Assembly: GCF_000018685.1 (NCBI RefSeq)
Contig: NC_010001.1
Location: 3,562,001 to 3,626,000 of the forward strand
Length of the DNA stretch: 64,000 nucleotides
Source of the DNA: Lachnoclostridium phytofermentans ISDg
GTDB lineage: Bacteria > Bacillota > Clostridia > Lachnospirales > Lachnospiraceae
Direction: 5' to 3'
Shown: piece by piece, positions 16,561 through 25,312 of the stretch
Layout: every line of letters starts with the position of its first letter
Numbering within the stretch: position 1 is the stretch's first letter
The notes under the pieces: generated by a model
Seen by the model: the letters and a program-made list of their open reading frames with translations, nothing else
What the model was told of the DNA's origin: nothing
The model's database searches: none
Made by a program: the position numbers and the translations under genes

Positions 16561-16980
16561 TTATTTAGTTACGGTTACTTGGCATCTTTTTCTATTCCTT
16601 ACTATCCACTCATATACACCTAAAATTACACACCCAACTCCATAACACAGAATATCCATCCAATCAAAAGTTGAGCCAAGAATTATTCTAAAGAAAGTAT
16701 TATTCTGTAATCCTAATGCCTGCACCAATTTAAAATACTGCAAAAACTCCACGCCTGCTGCAAAGACAAATAAATACAAAGGCATTAAGACATACTTTTC
16801 TGGAATTATAACACGTATTGCAGAGTAAAGTACGATAACAACCAACACATCTCCAATGTATGGGCGTACAAAGTTATCATGTACATATAATGCGATCAGC
16901 ACCTCAATGATTATTAGTACTATAAATGCTACTGCATATTTTATTCTATATTTTCTTTTTTCGTCCTTTTGTAAGCTCAT
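16561..16980 (-). CDS. Small membrane protein, DUF2809-like
   Basis: A 139-residue integral membrane protein with four hydrophobic spans and the conserved YIGDVLVVIVLYSAIR, AAGVEFLQYF and STFDWMDILCYGVG elements seen in DUF2809/VanZ-like proteins, whose function is unknown. I choose ATG 16980, preceded by GAGGAAAG; a TTG at 16992 is possible. It overlaps the end of the upstream MmcQ/YjbR gene by 35 bp, so the two are translationally coupled. Confidence 0.7.
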   Translation of the reverse strand: MSLQKDEKRKYRIKYAVAFIVLIIIEVLIALYVHDNFVRPYIGDVLVVIVLYSAIRVIIPEKYVLMPLYLFVFAAGVEFLQYFKLVQALGLQNNTFFRIILGSTFDWMDILCYGVGCVILGVYEWIVRNRKRCQVTVTK

Positions 16981-17290
16981 AGCTTTCCTCAATCATTCTT
17001 TTAATATCGTCTTCTGGAACGGTTCCATCTAAAATAATGGAATTCCAGTGTTCCTTATTTAAATGGTATGCTGGAACTACTGATGGGAAAGCATCCCTCC
17101 ATAAGTCTCTCCATTCCGGATTACATTTTACATTAACCCAGATTAAGCCATCCTTTTCATAGATCCAAGCAAACACTTTCTTATTTTCCTTATGACGCAT
17201 AACAGTCCAGTTTGGATCATGGAATGGGTAGTCTTCGTAGACATCTTTTAGGTTGGAGCAGTAGGTAATTATTTGGTAGCGTAGCTTCAT
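16946..17290 (-). CDS. MmcQ/YjbR-family protein
   Basis: A 114-residue cytoplasmic protein of the YjbR fold (CyaY-like double-wing). The visible conserved line is FAWIYEKDGLIWVNVKCNPE, then WRDLWRDAFPSVVPAYHLNKEHWNSIILDGTVPEDDIKRMIEESYEL. Members are described as DNA-binding-like but lack an agreed role. AAAGGT is 9 bases before the ATG. It forms a two-gene unit with the DUF2809-like membrane protein. Confidence 0.85.
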   Translation of the reverse strand: MKLRYQIITYCSNLKDVYEDYPFHDPNWTVMRHKENKKVFAWIYEKDGLIWVNVKCNPEWRDLWRDAFPSVVPAYHLNKEHWNSIILDGTVPEDDIKRMIEESYELTKGRKKKI

Positions 17291-17701
17291 CTTTGCTGAC
17301 CTTTCACTTATTTGGTGTTATTTAAGGATACATTTATGAAAAGAATGCCGGTAAAATAATTCATAATCATTATTTTGGGTTACTCTCTTTGTTCATTATA
17401 ATCTAAGTGCTACTAGTAATTATAACACTATTATTAAACCTGTAAATATTATTTTAAATTGCTTTAAATTCTTATATGAATCAGAATATTAAGGTAATTG
17501 CAATTATATCATTACGAACAAATAAATTAATTTACCAAGGTGTTACAACAGAATTATACTAGAATAATTACTTTTAAATGAAACATCATTTTACTATTTA
17601 GCCTTTTTCATTCGTCCTAAAAAACAATCCATAATGTAGCAGGGAGCAGGATACATGTTTCCTTAAACCATATTGTAGATTTACATGTTAGTTAATAAAA
17701 T
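17291..17701. other. Intergenic, A+T-rich, no gene seen
   Basis: About 410 bp upstream of the MmcQ-like gene and downstream of the helveticin-like gene. I find no open frame with a ribosome site and no RNA fold, only A/T-rich sequence likely to hold the promoter of the MmcQ-like pair. Confidence 0.5.
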
Positions 17702-17734
17702 AATAGAACCTAATCGACTTGATTAGGTTCTATT
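17702..17734 (-). terminator. Intrinsic terminator after the helveticin-like gene
   Basis: A 14-bp perfect stem, AATAGAACCTAATC with GATTAGGTTCTATT, has a 5-base loop and a T-rich minus-strand flank, 12 bases past the stop codon. Confidence 0.85.
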
Positions 17735-17745
17735 AAAATTAAATT

Positions 17746-18780
17746 TTACTTTATTGCAATATAGTAGATTTTAGTATCTCCAAAATTACTTCCACCTGTA
17801 TAAGGTCTTAACATATAGAAGATATAAGAAGAATTAATTTTTATTCCTTCCATTTCCAATTGTTTATTATTGTATGTATTACTGATATCAAGTGCAGTTT
17901 GGAAAGCACCGGTACTAGCTTTAAGTTTATTGATTTTAGCTACTCCATCTTCACTTCCGCCAGCAACATAAATATAACCATTGTATATATCATGTGATTG
18001 GTAACTATATACGCCTGCTGATAATACTCGATCAACTGTCCTACTTACTGTACTAATATATGGAGTTGTATTAAGCAAAGCATCCTCAATTTTAGCATTA
18101 GTTAAACCTCCATCAATATTATTAAAATAAATGTACTTTGACTCTGCACTATTAGCCTCTCTCACACATATACTAGCCGTTGAAAACGCTATTGATACTC
18201 TTTCATAAATTCGATCAGGATTGTATTGATTATGACCATTTGGAGAAGTATCTTTGGCAATACCACCATTTTTATCTACTGTATATGTGCCTATTACACT
18301 ATAGCTTCCCTTCTTTCCTGATGTTGGTTTTATATATTCTACACATGAAATTTTAGTTGACCAATAGTAATCAGGAGCTGAAGCATAAGCGGCTGATCCA
18401 ACCCATAAATATGTTTTACCATTCTCTTTAATTATTTCAAGTGATTCTCCATGTCCGAATCCTAAAAGTGCAATATAATCTTGTCCTGTTATTTGAGTAC
18501 CACTGACAGTACATCTTATTACGAATGTTGTATCGAAACGTCTTGTAGTAAGATATACCTCACTTCCTATTTTCTTGTCAGAACTTTCAACAAAGGCTAA
18601 ACTTTGTATTGCAGTTTCCTTATCTAGTTCAGATGATGGTATAATATTCTTTATGTTTATACTATAGGAACCTAATACGGATTCAGCTGCAGAAACAATT
18701 ACACTTGGTGTTGATAAAATAAATACTAGTACTAATACGAATGTTACTACACTATTAATTATTTTCTTTAATAATCTCAT
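17746..18780 (-). CDS. Secreted helveticin J-like (class III bacteriocin family) protein
   Basis: A 344-residue exported protein. Residues 1-31 form a signal peptide (positive MRLLKK, hydrophobic core, VSAAES cleavage region). The mature part is rich in beta strands. IALLGFGHGESLEI...GKTYLWVGS resembles the helveticin J family core, where the same GHG...W-G pattern recurs. If so it would kill related bacteria or bind cell walls. No immunity gene or dedicated exporter is adjacent, so antibacterial activity is only inferred. GGAGGTGG lies just before the ATG. A secreted beta-propeller of unknown role is the alternative. Confidence 0.55.
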   Translation of the reverse strand: MRLLKKIINSVVTFVLVLVFILSTPSVIVSAAESVLGSYSINIKNIIPSSELDKETAIQSLAFVESSDKKIGSEVYLTTRRFDTTFVIRCTVSGTQITGQDYIALLGFGHGESLEIIKENGKTYLWVGSAAYASAPDYYWSTKISCVEYIKPTSGKKGSYSVIGTYTVDKNGGIAKDTSPNGHNQYNPDRIYERVSIAFSTASICVREANSAESKYIYFNNIDGGLTNAKIEDALLNTTPYISTVSRTVDRVLSAGVYSYQSHDIYNGYIYVAGGSEDGVAKINKLKASTGAFQTALDISNTYNNKQLEMEGIKINSSYIFYMLRPYTGGSNFGDTKIYYIAIK

Positions 18781-19154
18781 ATACCCACCTCCATAGATAT
18801 TAATAAAATTGTTTCATTTCAATTGTGGATCCACATTTTTACTATATCATACTATTTCAAGACAAACAATACTATTATTAGTTATTATTCATTTTAATAT
18901 CGCATTATTCTGTATATTTCGACTGTTTTACCATATTGCCTGTCTATTACTGTGCGTTTTTCCACTATAATAGCTCAAAAAATTTCACCTTCATTTGCAT
19001 TGGAAAAGAAAGAGCTTACGAAAAAATGAAGCATTCATATGTGGGTTTGAGATCACCATATAAAAGTTATAACAATTATTTATTCAAAATATATAATGTA
19101 TCAACATTTATTCCATGTATTAAATTTCAAAGAATTTTTTATATTTTTTCTCTC
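18781..19154. other. Divergent intergenic region, no gene seen
   Basis: Lies between the helveticin-like gene and the pectate lyase. Very A/T-rich. A 74-codon plus-strand frame at 18936-19160 has no ribosome site and no recognisable motif. The promoters of both secreted-protein genes must lie in 18781-19334. Confidence 0.5.
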
Positions 19155-19183
19155 TTGTAAGCACTTACAAAATATGTTAAAAT
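19155..19183 (+). promoter_or_regulatory. Promoter with overlapping cre-like operator for the pectate lyase
   Basis: TTGTAA (19155-19160), 17 bases, TAAAAT (19178-19183) fits a sigma-A promoter. The -35 box lies inside TTGTAAGCACTTACAA, whose TGTAAGCACTTACA core differs at one position from the CcpA cre consensus and is also a LacI-family style palindrome. Repression by CcpA or a local LacI-type regulator is inferred. The mRNA leader would be about 140 nt. Confidence 0.5.
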
Positions 19184-19334
19184 TAGTATGACTAAAAGAT
19201 AATACTAGTTGGTTTATATTAGATTAAAAAGGAGGGGAGATTTCAAATTCTACGAAAGATAGCAACGAGTCAAAGCTAAGAACATTATACCTTTAATTAT
19301 TCACAGACAAAAAATAAAACAAAGGGGTATTATT

Positions 19335-20351
19335 ATGGCAAAAAAAATATGGAGAAAAGTAAGTTTATTAATTGTTTGTGTAATGTTTGTGGGTTTATTT
19401 CACTGTGTTCCTGCGAAGGCAGCAACTACATATTATTATGTTTCAACTACAGGTAGCGACTCCAATAATGGCACTACTAAGGAAACAGCTTTTAAAACTC
19501 TTACAAAAGCTTTAACTAAAGCTAGTGCAGGAACAACAATTTTTGTTTTAAATGGAACTTACAGTTATTCTACGACATTTAAACTAACTAGTAATGGTAC
19601 GGCTTCTGAGCCAATAAAAATATTAAACTATAGCGGACATAGCCCTGTTATTGATTTTTCTAGTCAAGAATATGCGGATAGTTCAAGAGGTTTTCAAATA
19701 TCGGGAAATTATTGGATTATCGCTGGTTTAACGATAACTGGTGCTGGGGATAATGGTATTCACATAAGTGGAAACTATAATCGAGTGCAAGATTGTTTTA
19801 TCACTAAGTGCGGAGATACTGGTTTACAAATCAGTAATGGTGGTTCTTATAATACAATTACTCGTGTTACTTCCACTTACAATTATGATAAGAAAACGAA
19901 TGGTGAGAATGCGGATGGTTTTGCAGCAAAATTAGGTATCGGACCTGGAAATGTTTTTACTTCCTGTAAAGCATACAATAATTCCGACGATGGATTTGAC
20001 TTTTATGATGCGAAAAATGCAGTAAAGGTATATGACTGTGAAGCATCCTATAACGGAGTAGCGGATGGCAATGGAAATGGTTTTAAAGTAGGAGGAAATA
20101 ACTCAGCGGATAATCATTATCTTGAAAATTGTACTGCCACAGGAAATCGTTCTAGAGGATATGACCAAAATAACAATACTGGTTATATTACACTAGTAAA
20201 TTGTACTGGTACAAAAAACAACGTAAATTTCTATTTCCCAAAAGCACCGGCTTCTGGAACACATAAGTTTACTGGTTGTATCTCTTCTGGCGGAGCAAGC
20301 AAAGATAAAATTGTGGGAGCTACCGTTACGAACTGTTCATTTTATCAGTAA
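19335..20351 (+). CDS. Secreted pectate lyase, polysaccharide lyase family 9
   Basis: Cleaves de-esterified pectin by beta-elimination outside the cell. The 338-residue protein has a signal peptide ending at VPAKA (about residue 29) and a single right-handed beta-helix catalytic module without a binding domain. The PL9 active site is visible: calcium ligands Asp194 (NADGFA), Asp218/219 (NSDDG) and Asp222 (FDFYD), and the catalytic base Lys251 in NGNGFKVGG, corresponding to Lys273 of Pel9A. The N-terminal YYVSTTGSDSNNGTTKETAFKT block is typical. AAGGGG precedes the ATG. It is monocistronic; its promoter overlaps a cre-like site. Confidence 0.9.
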   Translation: MAKKIWRKVSLLIVCVMFVGLFHCVPAKAATTYYYVSTTGSDSNNGTTKETAFKTLTKALTKASAGTTIFVLNGTYSYSTTFKLTSNGTASEPIKILNYSGHSPVIDFSSQEYADSSRGFQISGNYWIIAGLTITGAGDNGIHISGNYNRVQDCFITKCGDTGLQISNGGSYNTITRVTSTYNYDKKTNGENADGFAAKLGIGPGNVFTSCKAYNNSDDGFDFYDAKNAVKVYDCEASYNGVADGNGNGFKVGGNNSADNHYLENCTATGNRSRGYDQNNNTGYITLVNCTGTKNNVNFYFPKAPASGTHKFTGCISSGGASKDKIVGATVTNCSFYQ

Positions 20352-21102
20352 AAATAATATTATTTCAATTAGTATTAGAGTAGTAGGTTCTGATTCAGAT
20401 GAAGATTAATTTTAAGGGATTTTATTGACACCTCATTAATATTTATATTAATATAGAGTACTTAAAAATCATATGGAATTATCAGGGGTTTTAAATCTGA
20501 ATAATTAAGGGTAAAAGCCGCTGTAGGTGATTATAAGAATCAACTACAGCGGCTTTGAAATGATATCGAATATAATATTTTACCGATTAAATTTTTCAGA
20601 CCCTTCAGTTGCCTCTTCTTTGAAGCACATAGAAATTTGTAAATTTTTCTATAGAGTAGGCTTTATTATTTCCCATACATTGCCCAAACAAATACTGGCA
20701 GAATTAGAATGCTATGTTTTAAAAAATATATCACAGAAAGCATTGGAAATAATTTTTAATAAAGTATCTTAAAGATATGGATTTAACACATATTTTCATA
20801 AAGATTACAATTTATAGATTCAAGGCATTTACAATTATTAGAATATATGATTTAGAAAATTAAAAGACTGGTAATTCAATCACCAATTGATTAGACACCA
20901 AGCTTTTGTAAGCCATGATGTAATCATTTGGCTAGATATTTTAATTAAGAATTACTACTCAAAATGTTCTCAAATAGGTTGCATTTCGATTTACAATGAG
21001 TGCATATTACACAAATAGTAACCAGTAAACATTATAAAAAGGCAATTACCCAATATAATTAGACATTGCCCCTATAAAATATCATAGCTTTTCTTGTTAT
21101 TC
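20352..21102. other. 751-bp intergenic region with a strong hairpin
   Basis: AAAAGCCGCTGTAG (20513-20526) pairs with CTACAGCGGCTTT (20544-20556), probably the pectate lyase terminator although its T run is short. An 81-codon frame at 20527-20772 starts inside the hairpin, lacks a ribosome site and resembles nothing I know. The rest is A/T-rich with no feature seen. Confidence 0.5.
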
Positions 21103-21891
21103 CTATATCGTGTCTTTAATATCTGCTATCCACTTAACAGAAATCACCTTTTCAATTTTCTTTTTGGGCGATAGCTTATCAACAGGATTTACTATAAATT
21201 TTACCAATGGATTATCTTGATCAACATAGCTAACAAGCACTAGTATATATCTACTGCCATATTGGTTAGCCACACTCCACTCTTTATCTGTAAACAGTAT
21301 GTTAGAACACTTATCAAGCAATCCTTTTACTTCAAAATATAAGTTTTCATCACCCTTCAATTCAAAATCATAGCCGCATCCATGTTCTGTTTTGTCAATT
21401 AATTCACCTTTATACTCCGAAAATTCTCCTTCCTCAAATTTTAATATAAATATTTTTTCTGCTTTTTTTCCTGACATCCCTCTAGTCGTATAACTGCGTG
21501 TCGACCTATCATTTTTATCATCATCGTCATCTATGTTCATAGTTTCTATATACAGTTCAATTTCTTCAATACGTTCATTTTTCTTCACATTATAGATAAT
21601 ATCTAATACTACATCTCTTAAAGCTAATTCGCTAAAATTATCATAAATTTCTAGCACTTGATTTCTGCTTGGACTTAGTTCTCTTTGATACCACCCCACT
21701 CTGCTATTTTCAAATAATGGATCAAATTGTTCTCGCATATTCTTGATAGTATTAGGCTTTATTCCTAGTATCTCTCCAATATTATTAAATGCTTGATTAA
21801 AAGATTTATATCCTAAATTCTTAACCCCATCTCTGTCATATTTAGATAAATAAAATGCTACAATTAATCCTAATTTATTTTTTTTATCCAT
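21103..21891 (-). CDS. Putative restriction-type nuclease with DUF3883-like domain (second nuclease of the island)
   Basis: A 262-residue protein from ATG 21891, which has GGAG 9 bases upstream. The C-terminal half holds a PD-(D/E)XK-like core: EHGCGYDFEL, then LYFEVKGL with the E-V-K triad, followed by LFTDKEWSVANQYGSRYILVLV, the usual DUF3883 continuation. The N-terminal half, with SFNQAFNNIGEILGIKPNTIKNM, looks helical and may be DNA binding. It is separated by 512 bp from the methyltransferase-ParB-helicase-nuclease operon on the same strand but shares its GYD...EVK core. A role as DNA cutter in the same defence locus is inferred. Confidence 0.6.
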   Translation of the reverse strand: MDKKNKLGLIVAFYLSKYDRDGVKNLGYKSFNQAFNNIGEILGIKPNTIKNMREQFDPLFENSRVGWYQRELSPSRNQVLEIYDNFSELALRDVVLDIIYNVKKNERIEEIELYIETMNIDDDDDKNDRSTRSYTTRGMSGKKAEKIFILKFEEGEFSEYKGELIDKTEHGCGYDFELKGDENLYFEVKGLLDKCSNILFTDKEWSVANQYGSRYILVLVSYVDQDNPLVKFIVNPVDKLSPKKKIEKVISVKWIADIKDTI

Positions 21892-22403
21892 AGTACTTTT
21901 CTCCATTTTTCATAATTATTTATCCAGATTTTAAATGCGAACCCTGATTCCCGATTATTTTTACATCAAATCCACAGGATAACTTTCTACCCTCATCGAA
22001 TAACCCTTTTACTCGGTAAAGATGTACCATTGTTTCTATTGTCTTAAAATAAAACTCCATTATATTCATTCTTTTTTAGATGCTTTGTAAGCAGCTCAAC
22101 TACCATGGAAATATAATTGTATTCAAATAAGTGGAGTGTTTTACTTCCAGCTCTCCAACAATGAATTTGGAATCAGAACCGTTTACTCCAGATTGGAGGA
22201 AGATGATTCAAGCAACGACAAATAAAAAACTCATATTTAAAAATGCATACCCTCACCATTATGTATATCAGTTTTAGACATATCAAACCAAAAACTCTAT
22301 TTAAACAGATTACCCTTTAGAATTACCTCTGTATATTCTGAAACTACATACATACCGAAAATATACATTTACTACGGATTATTCGTTTAAATTTTACGTT
22401 TCA
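21892..22403. other. 512-bp gap inside the defence island
   Basis: It separates the two nuclease genes. A plus-strand open stretch at 22091-22225 (44 codons with ISGVFYFQLSNNEFGIRTVY) has no start codon near its beginning and may be a gene remnant. I see no terminator with a good T run. Confidence 0.4.
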
Positions 22404-23351
22404 CTAATTAGCATAAGTAACTTTATATGACTGTGGCTCTAAAAGCCATTGTTCACTTTTAAACACATTTTTAAAAGGATTTTGAATTATTTTGGGGATA
22501 TAATTACTATATTTCATTTTAGCGACTTCAACTAAATATAGATAATAAGCATCTTGCATTATCCTTGCTGCCTCAATTTCCGCTTTTGACCAATAAAATT
22601 CACATTTAATGTTTACTGCCTTAACCTCAATAAATCTATCGTATGATAACGATTTTTCTGATTTAAATGATGCTATATCATATCCAGCATTTACATCTAC
22701 TACTGAAATTTGTTTTATTGGGTATTGCGAACAGTTATTCAATCGTATTCTTTCATAATTTATTACAAATTGCTCCGCCAACTCTCCTATTTTAGCATCT
22801 TCCTGCATTTTTTTGTATAAGTCTTGAAGCGACATGGCCCGTGATTTTTTACTTAATAAGTCTTCAATTTTCTTTTCATAATTCTTAGCTATATAAAATT
22901 TGGTAATAAAATTCTCTCTCTCTAATAGAAAAAATCCATATGAGACCAATAAATCTCTTAACTGGCTTAACTGTAAATCAAAATATTCTTTCCTAAATAA
23001 GTATAATTGCTTACTTGGAATAAATTCAAACATCTGATTGGTTAAATAATTCTTCTCACAGAGTTCTTCAATGATTTCATTAATAAACCACAAATCAAAT
23101 TGTAATTTATTACCTTGCATTTCTTTTACTTTTTTTGTTAAATGATATTTATCGTTTTCAGATATTATAAGCTTAAAATACTCCAATAATCTTAAAATTG
23201 CATAAAAATCAAATTGATTTTTACTTCTATTAACACTAAGTAGAAACGCATCTCGTTTGGTTAAACTTTTTTCACCAAACACATCATTGATTATGTAATC
23301 AATATCATCTTTTCTTCCAATCACTTTATATTTTTTTAGTTCTTCTAACAT
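22404..23351 (-). CDS. Putative nuclease with DUF3883-like PD-(D/E)XK domain, operon member
   Basis: A 315-residue protein whose C-terminal part carries AKIGELAEQFVINYERIRL, then VNAGYDIASF and RFIEVKAV, giving the D...E-V-K nuclease triad, followed by FYWSKAEIEAARIM, typical of DUF3883 proteins attached to restriction systems. The N-terminal 180 residues are helical, with winged-helix-like segments (LRLLEYFKLI, LTKKVKEM). The start overlaps the helicase stop by 26 bp with only a weak ribosome site, so translation is probably coupled. It is the last gene of the four-gene operon. Cleavage activity is inferred from the motif. Confidence 0.65.
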   Translation of the reverse strand: MLEELKKYKVIGRKDDIDYIINDVFGEKSLTKRDAFLLSVNRSKNQFDFYAILRLLEYFKLIISENDKYHLTKKVKEMQGNKLQFDLWFINEIIEELCEKNYLTNQMFEFIPSKQLYLFRKEYFDLQLSQLRDLLVSYGFFLLERENFITKFYIAKNYEKKIEDLLSKKSRAMSLQDLYKKMQEDAKIGELAEQFVINYERIRLNNCSQYPIKQISVVDVNAGYDIASFKSEKSLSYDRFIEVKAVNIKCEFYWSKAEIEAARIMQDAYYLYLVEVAKMKYSNYIPKIIQNPFKNVFKSEQWLLEPQSYKVTYAN

Positions 23352-25308
23352 AATCTTTAATCATCGCTTTCACATCGGCATCCCCTAAATCTTCAGAAAC
23401 ATTATCAAACAATGGAATTGGCATACTTTCCATGATTTCTGTCATCCGTCGTTCTTTTAAATTAAGTCTTTCATGAATAATTTCATCGATAGAATCTTTA
23501 GACAAAATATAATAATAGTTAGTTTCTATTCCAGCCTTTAATCCATACCTATGAATTCTATCTTTCGATTGCATATAATGAGCTGCATTAAAAGTCCTTT
23601 CCAAATAAATAGCATTATGACATGATTTGTGTAATGAAATTGATTCTGCTACAGCAAACGGATTCGCAATAATAACTTTAAATTCACTATTCTCTTTTTG
23701 AAAATCTCTTACTATTTTTTCTCTAGTTAAAGTATCATTATCTGAATTCATATCTTCCTGTTCAACTGGTATTGCACCGTATAGTTCTTGACATTTAATC
23801 CCATTATTTTCAAGATACAATTTAAGATCATGAATATTTTTAACAAAACTTGCCCATATAACAACTTTACCACCGTCGCTAATGATACTATCCACCAATT
23901 TCTTAACTTCAATAAACTTTGCTGGTATTTCATTATCTTTATAATCCAAAATCTGCTTTAGCAAGTCAGTATCATCGAAATTCTTTAGTAAATCTATAGA
24001 CAAATCTTCATCATACAAGAATTCTTTTAATGGCATTCTTAATAAAGTTGGATTTGTCGCAGCCTGCATCAGTCTAATCATTTTTGCTGCAACTAATTGT
24101 TTCTTAAATTTGTCATTTAAATCATCTTCTTTATTTTCAATAATTGATTCAATATACTTTTTTTCAATTAAATCATAAATCCTTTGTTGAAATTCTCCCA
24201 TTTCAACCTCAATTGGACTATGAATTTTAACAGATGGAAGATTTAAATCACTCTTTTTAATACGTATAAAATAAGGCGCTATTGACGAAATCAACCTTGA
24301 TACCCTAACATCATTAGGTTTGCTTGACATATCTTTTAGTTGATTTATCTGAAATCCCATTACATTTTTTGAAGGCCAAATAAATTTGAATAAATTATAT
24401 AAATCATCGTATCCATTTGGTGAAGGTGTTCCAGTTAAAATAACTCTTGATTTGCAAAATGGAGCCAACTTTAACACAGCATCTGCACTTTGTCCACCAG
24501 ATGTATTCTTAATTTTATGTGCCTCGTCTAATACTACCATTACTTTATTATTTTTCAAAAACCAAATTAAAGCATCACAGACCGTTGCAACAGATGCATA
24601 AGAAATTAGCGTAATCTCCGATGTATTATTAGAATATAAATAATCGATTTTATCTTGTTTTTTTAAAGAACTTATCAACCTCTTTGTTGTGGTTCTTGTC
24701 CCAAAGCACTCTTCATATTCTTGTTCCCATGGACCAAATGAGCTTAATGGTCCAATTATTAATATTCTATCAATCTTCTTATTATCGTTTAAGTCTAAAT
24801 TCTTTAGATATGCATATGCTCCATATACAATACTAGTTTTTCCCGCTCCTGGCACAGAAAAATTACATGCATTTTGCGAAAAAGCTAAATGATATGCTGA
24901 CAATAATTGAAGCTCATATAAAGACCTGTTGTTTATATTTTTGCTAAGCACTTCAATAAACGCTTTAAATTCTTCATGCTCACAATTATTATTTCTAATT
25001 TCTAGTGCTTTTTTTGAAAAAAGATTGAATTTGTCTTCTTCCTCATAAAAATCTAGTATTATTTTTTCAGCTTCTTCAGCATGTTCAGCTTCAAATCCAT
25101 ATTTTTTTAACATACTTGATATTTTTTCAAGCATAACCGAGCTCTTTTCCTCATTAAGTGGAATCTTAATGATACTATTTTCAATTTGAGCTTTTAATGT
25201 TCCTCTAAGATATAGATACGCGAAGCGATTTTTACATAATTCACCAATTGCTCCCATCAAAATAATATTATTTTCTAATTCATTAATATTGACTTGTACT
25301 TTGTTCAT
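23326..25308 (-). CDS. SNF2-like superfamily 2 helicase/translocase
   Basis: A 660-residue ATPase. Motif I is NFSVPGAGKTS (about 150-159), departing from the usual SNF2 DEMGLGKT; motif Ia follows in LIIGPLSSFGPWEQE; motif II is LDEAHKIKN (DEAH 261-264); motif III is ILTGTPSPNG. The C-terminal lobe has VVIWASFVKNIHDL, IIANPFAVAESISLHKSC and the motif VI YMQSKDRIHRYG. Such enzymes translocate on duplex DNA rather than unwinding it. It begins 4 bp after the ParB-like gene and overlaps the nuclease gene, so it is likely the motor of the system. The N-terminal 130 residues are unassigned. Confidence 0.85.
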   Translation of the reverse strand: MNKVQVNINELENNIILMGAIGELCKNRFAYLYLRGTLKAQIENSIIKIPLNEEKSSVMLEKISSMLKKYGFEAEHAEEAEKIILDFYEEEDKFNLFSKKALEIRNNNCEHEEFKAFIEVLSKNINNRSLYELQLLSAYHLAFSQNACNFSVPGAGKTSIVYGAYAYLKNLDLNDNKKIDRILIIGPLSSFGPWEQEYEECFGTRTTTKRLISSLKKQDKIDYLYSNNTSEITLISYASVATVCDALIWFLKNNKVMVVLDEAHKIKNTSGGQSADAVLKLAPFCKSRVILTGTPSPNGYDDLYNLFKFIWPSKNVMGFQINQLKDMSSKPNDVRVSRLISSIAPYFIRIKKSDLNLPSVKIHSPIEVEMGEFQQRIYDLIEKKYIESIIENKEDDLNDKFKKQLVAAKMIRLMQAATNPTLLRMPLKEFLYDEDLSIDLLKNFDDTDLLKQILDYKDNEIPAKFIEVKKLVDSIISDGGKVVIWASFVKNIHDLKLYLENNGIKCQELYGAIPVEQEDMNSDNDTLTREKIVRDFQKENSEFKVIIANPFAVAESISLHKSCHNAIYLERTFNAAHYMQSKDRIHRYGLKAGIETNYYYILSKDSIDEIIHERLNLKERRMTEIMESMPIPLFDNVSEDLGDADVKAMIKDYVRRTKKI

Positions 25309-25312
25309 TATC

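Noticed and set aside
20527..20772. 81-codon frame downstream of the pectate lyase
   Set aside because: Starts with GTG inside a terminator-like hairpin, no ribosome site, no recognisable motif.
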